A stretch of 64,000 bases of DNA from Pachydiplax longipennis (taxonomy: Eukaryota; Arthropoda; Insecta; Odonata; Libellulidae), in contig JAVFKF010000017.1 of the NCBI GenBank assembly GCA_036926295.1, positions 744,001 to 808,000 of the forward strand. The letters run 5' to 3'. A program made the translations under genes and the position numbers. The number at the start of each line of letters is the position of its first letter. The stretch's first letter is position 1. Positions 61,801 to 64,000 of the stretch are shown here, piece after piece. Below the pieces are notes generated by a model. It saw only the letters and a list, made by a program, of their open reading frames with translations. It was not told the DNA's origin and ran no database searches.

Positions 61801-64000
61801 TGAACTAGAAAATAATGAAATATATAGTAATTAATAAAATCTATAGAATTATATAAATTTATTATTGCTACTAATATGTAATAACCAAAAATTTTCATTA
61901 ATGAAAAACAAAAACTTGTCGAAGCATCAGCAAAGGAACCGTTGAATATGTGATTTAAAGTATTTTCCATAGGGAAGATGATAAAGAATTTAAAAGAAGA
62001 ATATGCATAGAGAAGGAAGAGGAGTGATCAGAGCACAATTACTTGAGAGGGTCTTTCAAATGAGGACGATGCTATTTACATATCCACCACCGCAGAAAAA
62101 ATCGGAGAGCGCCCGGGATGCATTTTTGCTCGGTAAACATGCATCTATTTGCGGTGAAAAATCTAAACCGGGAAGATTCCCACTCAAAGCAAACGAAGGG
62201 AAATTTCAGCACAGCCCCACTTAGCAGAGGAATAAAATCGCCATTAAAAATCCTTCCATCGCTTTAATAGGGCAAGTCCAGTATGCGTGAGATGGACGGT
62301 CCTCAAATCCATTGACAAGAATATCACTGTAAATATATCTATGCATGTCTCCTTTGTTTCCATAATCCGATGAATACTGTCGGAAGGACTATTTTTATAT
62401 TTCTGAGGCAAAAGTATTTAATTGGAAATAAAGATTCCAGGATTATTTTCAGTAGCCGGTTCAATATTGCGCTGATTTTACAAAGCGGATTTCAGTGTTT
62501 CAAAAAAATCAGTTTCGTGCATAAGTTTGCCTGTTGTTGTTTTGAATTCCAGAAAGGGAGGAGAAATATAATTCTAGGAATATAGGCAAAGAAAATAAAT
62601 TCAAATTTTCTGTTTCCGTAATTTTTTTATTTTCTCATTATTTTGGCATAAATTCCATAAGCGAAACCCTGAAAGAATATAACGAAAAGCTTTGCATAAT
62701 TTGTAATACATTTGAAAATTTAAGTAACAGTGACATAACCTAAGTCAGCTAAATAGCGTTATGACCTACCAGATTGCTAATGCGGTATATTTTCCAAACG
62801 ATCAGGGTCGGAGCCAAGCTCAAAGTAACGCCCCTAAGAATTATAAGATGAATAACTGGCATCAATTACCCTAAGACTAAATAAGATAAATTCTCTAAAG
62901 CAGTAGCATTCTTAAATCGGATAAAAATAATTGAAAATACAATCGTCCATCTTCTTCCTTTCGAATCAGATTTTGGGTTTGATTTATCTCATCCAAAGAT
63001 AGACAGGCAAACCTTTATTATCTCAGTTTCCCCAAGCCTTCCCAATAGGCAAATCCTTCCTAGATCTCTGTATGATACATCCCTTCTCTAGGTCAAACTC
63101 AGATCAATTTCTCCTATGAAATAATAAAGAATACGACTTTTGTCGACTTTCTCAAAATCGTTAATGATAAACAATATGCATATTCATTAGAAGAAAATAA
63201 TAGTAATACTATATGACAACAAGAGGAGAGGTATGGCGTCCCGGATTTTCTGTACCTTAGTCAAACCGTTAAAATTCAGGTCAAATGTAAATGAACTCTA
63301 TGAAATGTATCCATGTAATCTGTCCGGTCTTATTGCGAAACTCCAAGAGATACAAGATGTATTTAAAAATCCACCAAAATATTTCACCCGAGATGCAAAT
63401 GAATGTAATGCGTAATTTGAAATACAAAGAGCGCAGCGAACAAATGCCCTTTGCACTGCACTGAGCTCACCCTTCGCATTGTTCTCAAAAATTCGCTCTT
63501 CTTTGTTATTTATGCACTCCCATTCATACGCATTATATCAAAGAGCGGTTATACTAAACCTTAAAAGATGTACGTTTCATTATCATTTGAATATTTGTAA
63601 AATTCAAATGAAGATGTTACTTAAACAAGACGATATTAGCGCAAGAGTTTCTTATTTTCATCAGAAATTCGTCTTTGTATTGAAATGTCTTCTAATCGAA
63701 ATCTTTCTCAAAATTGCATGAAGAAATCAAGCTTTTTCTACTGAATCTATGTTTCATATCTTTCGGGAGATCGTACCAGAGGATAACTTATCGTGACGTC
63801 AAAAGATTCTCTTAAAGCAACTTTGAGCTTAATCCCCATTCCTATAATGACTCTTTTAAAGTAAATATCAATCTCTTTCCTAAGGAAACAATCCAGATAA
63901 TGATCCCATTGCCTATTAGGAACAATTTCCAGTCCAAGCGCCAAATCTGATGAAATACAATTCTCGTATCTATCTTACAGGGAAATAAAAAATAAAGACG
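58853..64000. other. AT-rich noncoding stretch with a few GC-richer patches
   Basis: No gene recognised. The minus-strand frame 60278-60637 (119 codons) reads smoothly and lies in a GC-richer patch, but has no domain I know. ATAGATATAGATGTAG-type sequence on the minus strand near 61170-61195 resembles the simple-repeat end of the LINE tails. 62000-62330 is another GC-richer unique patch, with a 73-codon frame at 62003-62224. Confidence 0.4.

Noticed and set aside
62761..62850. tRNA-like segment with GGGTCGGAGCC
   Set aside because: The B box deviates at key positions and no A box at the right distance is convincing.
1..64000. CRISPR arrays, telomeric TTAGG arrays, rRNA genes, bacterial or viral genes
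   Set aside because: No regularly spaced repeats, no telomere-type runs, no rRNA-like conserved stretches and no dense coding regions were seen on either strand.

Overview
This window looks like a gene-poor stretch of a large, AT-rich animal genome, most likely an arthropod and probably an insect. The sequence shows no operons, no closely packed long reading frames, no intact tRNA or rRNA gene and no CRISPR array. It does show several degraded eukaryotic retroelements: non-LTR retrotransposon (LINE) ends, tRNA-derived short interspersed element (SINE) heads, and a Penelope-like inverted repeat. The arthropod assignment is an inference from this repeat mix, with LINE tails ending in GATGTA-type units. 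It could be a gene desert or the inside of a very long intron; I found no exon I could defend.

Layout. 0-2.4 kb: AT-rich DNA with a LINE 3' tail at 1.9 kb and a reverse-transcriptase fragment at 2.1-2.3 kb. 2.4-9.8 kb: mostly unique DNA, with an unidentified ORF-dense block at 7.4-8.2 kb. 9.8-10.8 kb: two minus-strand LINE 3' ends, one keeping about 110 codons of ORF2 C-terminus. 10.8-23 kb: unique AT-rich DNA with small repeats and a tail scrap near 20.5 kb. 23-24.2 kb: a minus-strand tRNA-derived element, then a GC-rich block with competing palindromes. 25.1-25.6 kb: a purine-rich tract. 27.8 kb: a plus-strand tRNA-like element. 29.6-30.1 kb: a CpG-containing unique block. 32.6-33.5 kb: a cluster of a tRNA-derived element, a LINE tail and a head-to-head inverted pair of tRNA-derived elements. 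35.5-44.3 kb: repeated pyrimidine-rich blocks, interrupted at 41.4-42.2 kb by a hairpin between direct repeats and a decayed LINE ORF2 end. 43.4 and 54.2 kb: two related SINE copies. 45.96-46.21 kb: a short palindromic Penelope-like insertion with a 14-bp flanking duplication and a hammerhead-ribozyme-like core. 46-64 kb: further AT-rich DNA with a tRNA-like element at 51.6 kb, a B-box remnant at 57.9 kb, a possible small inverted-repeat transposon at 58.6-58.85 kb, and a few GC-richer unique blocks.

No set of genes works together here. The shared theme is retrotransposition. At least four, and probably six, places carry the same LINE-type 3' end, which suggests one dominant family seeded this region. 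Every coding remnant is 5'-truncated, frameshifted or interrupted by stops. The most interesting object is the Penelope-like palindrome at 45961-46213.
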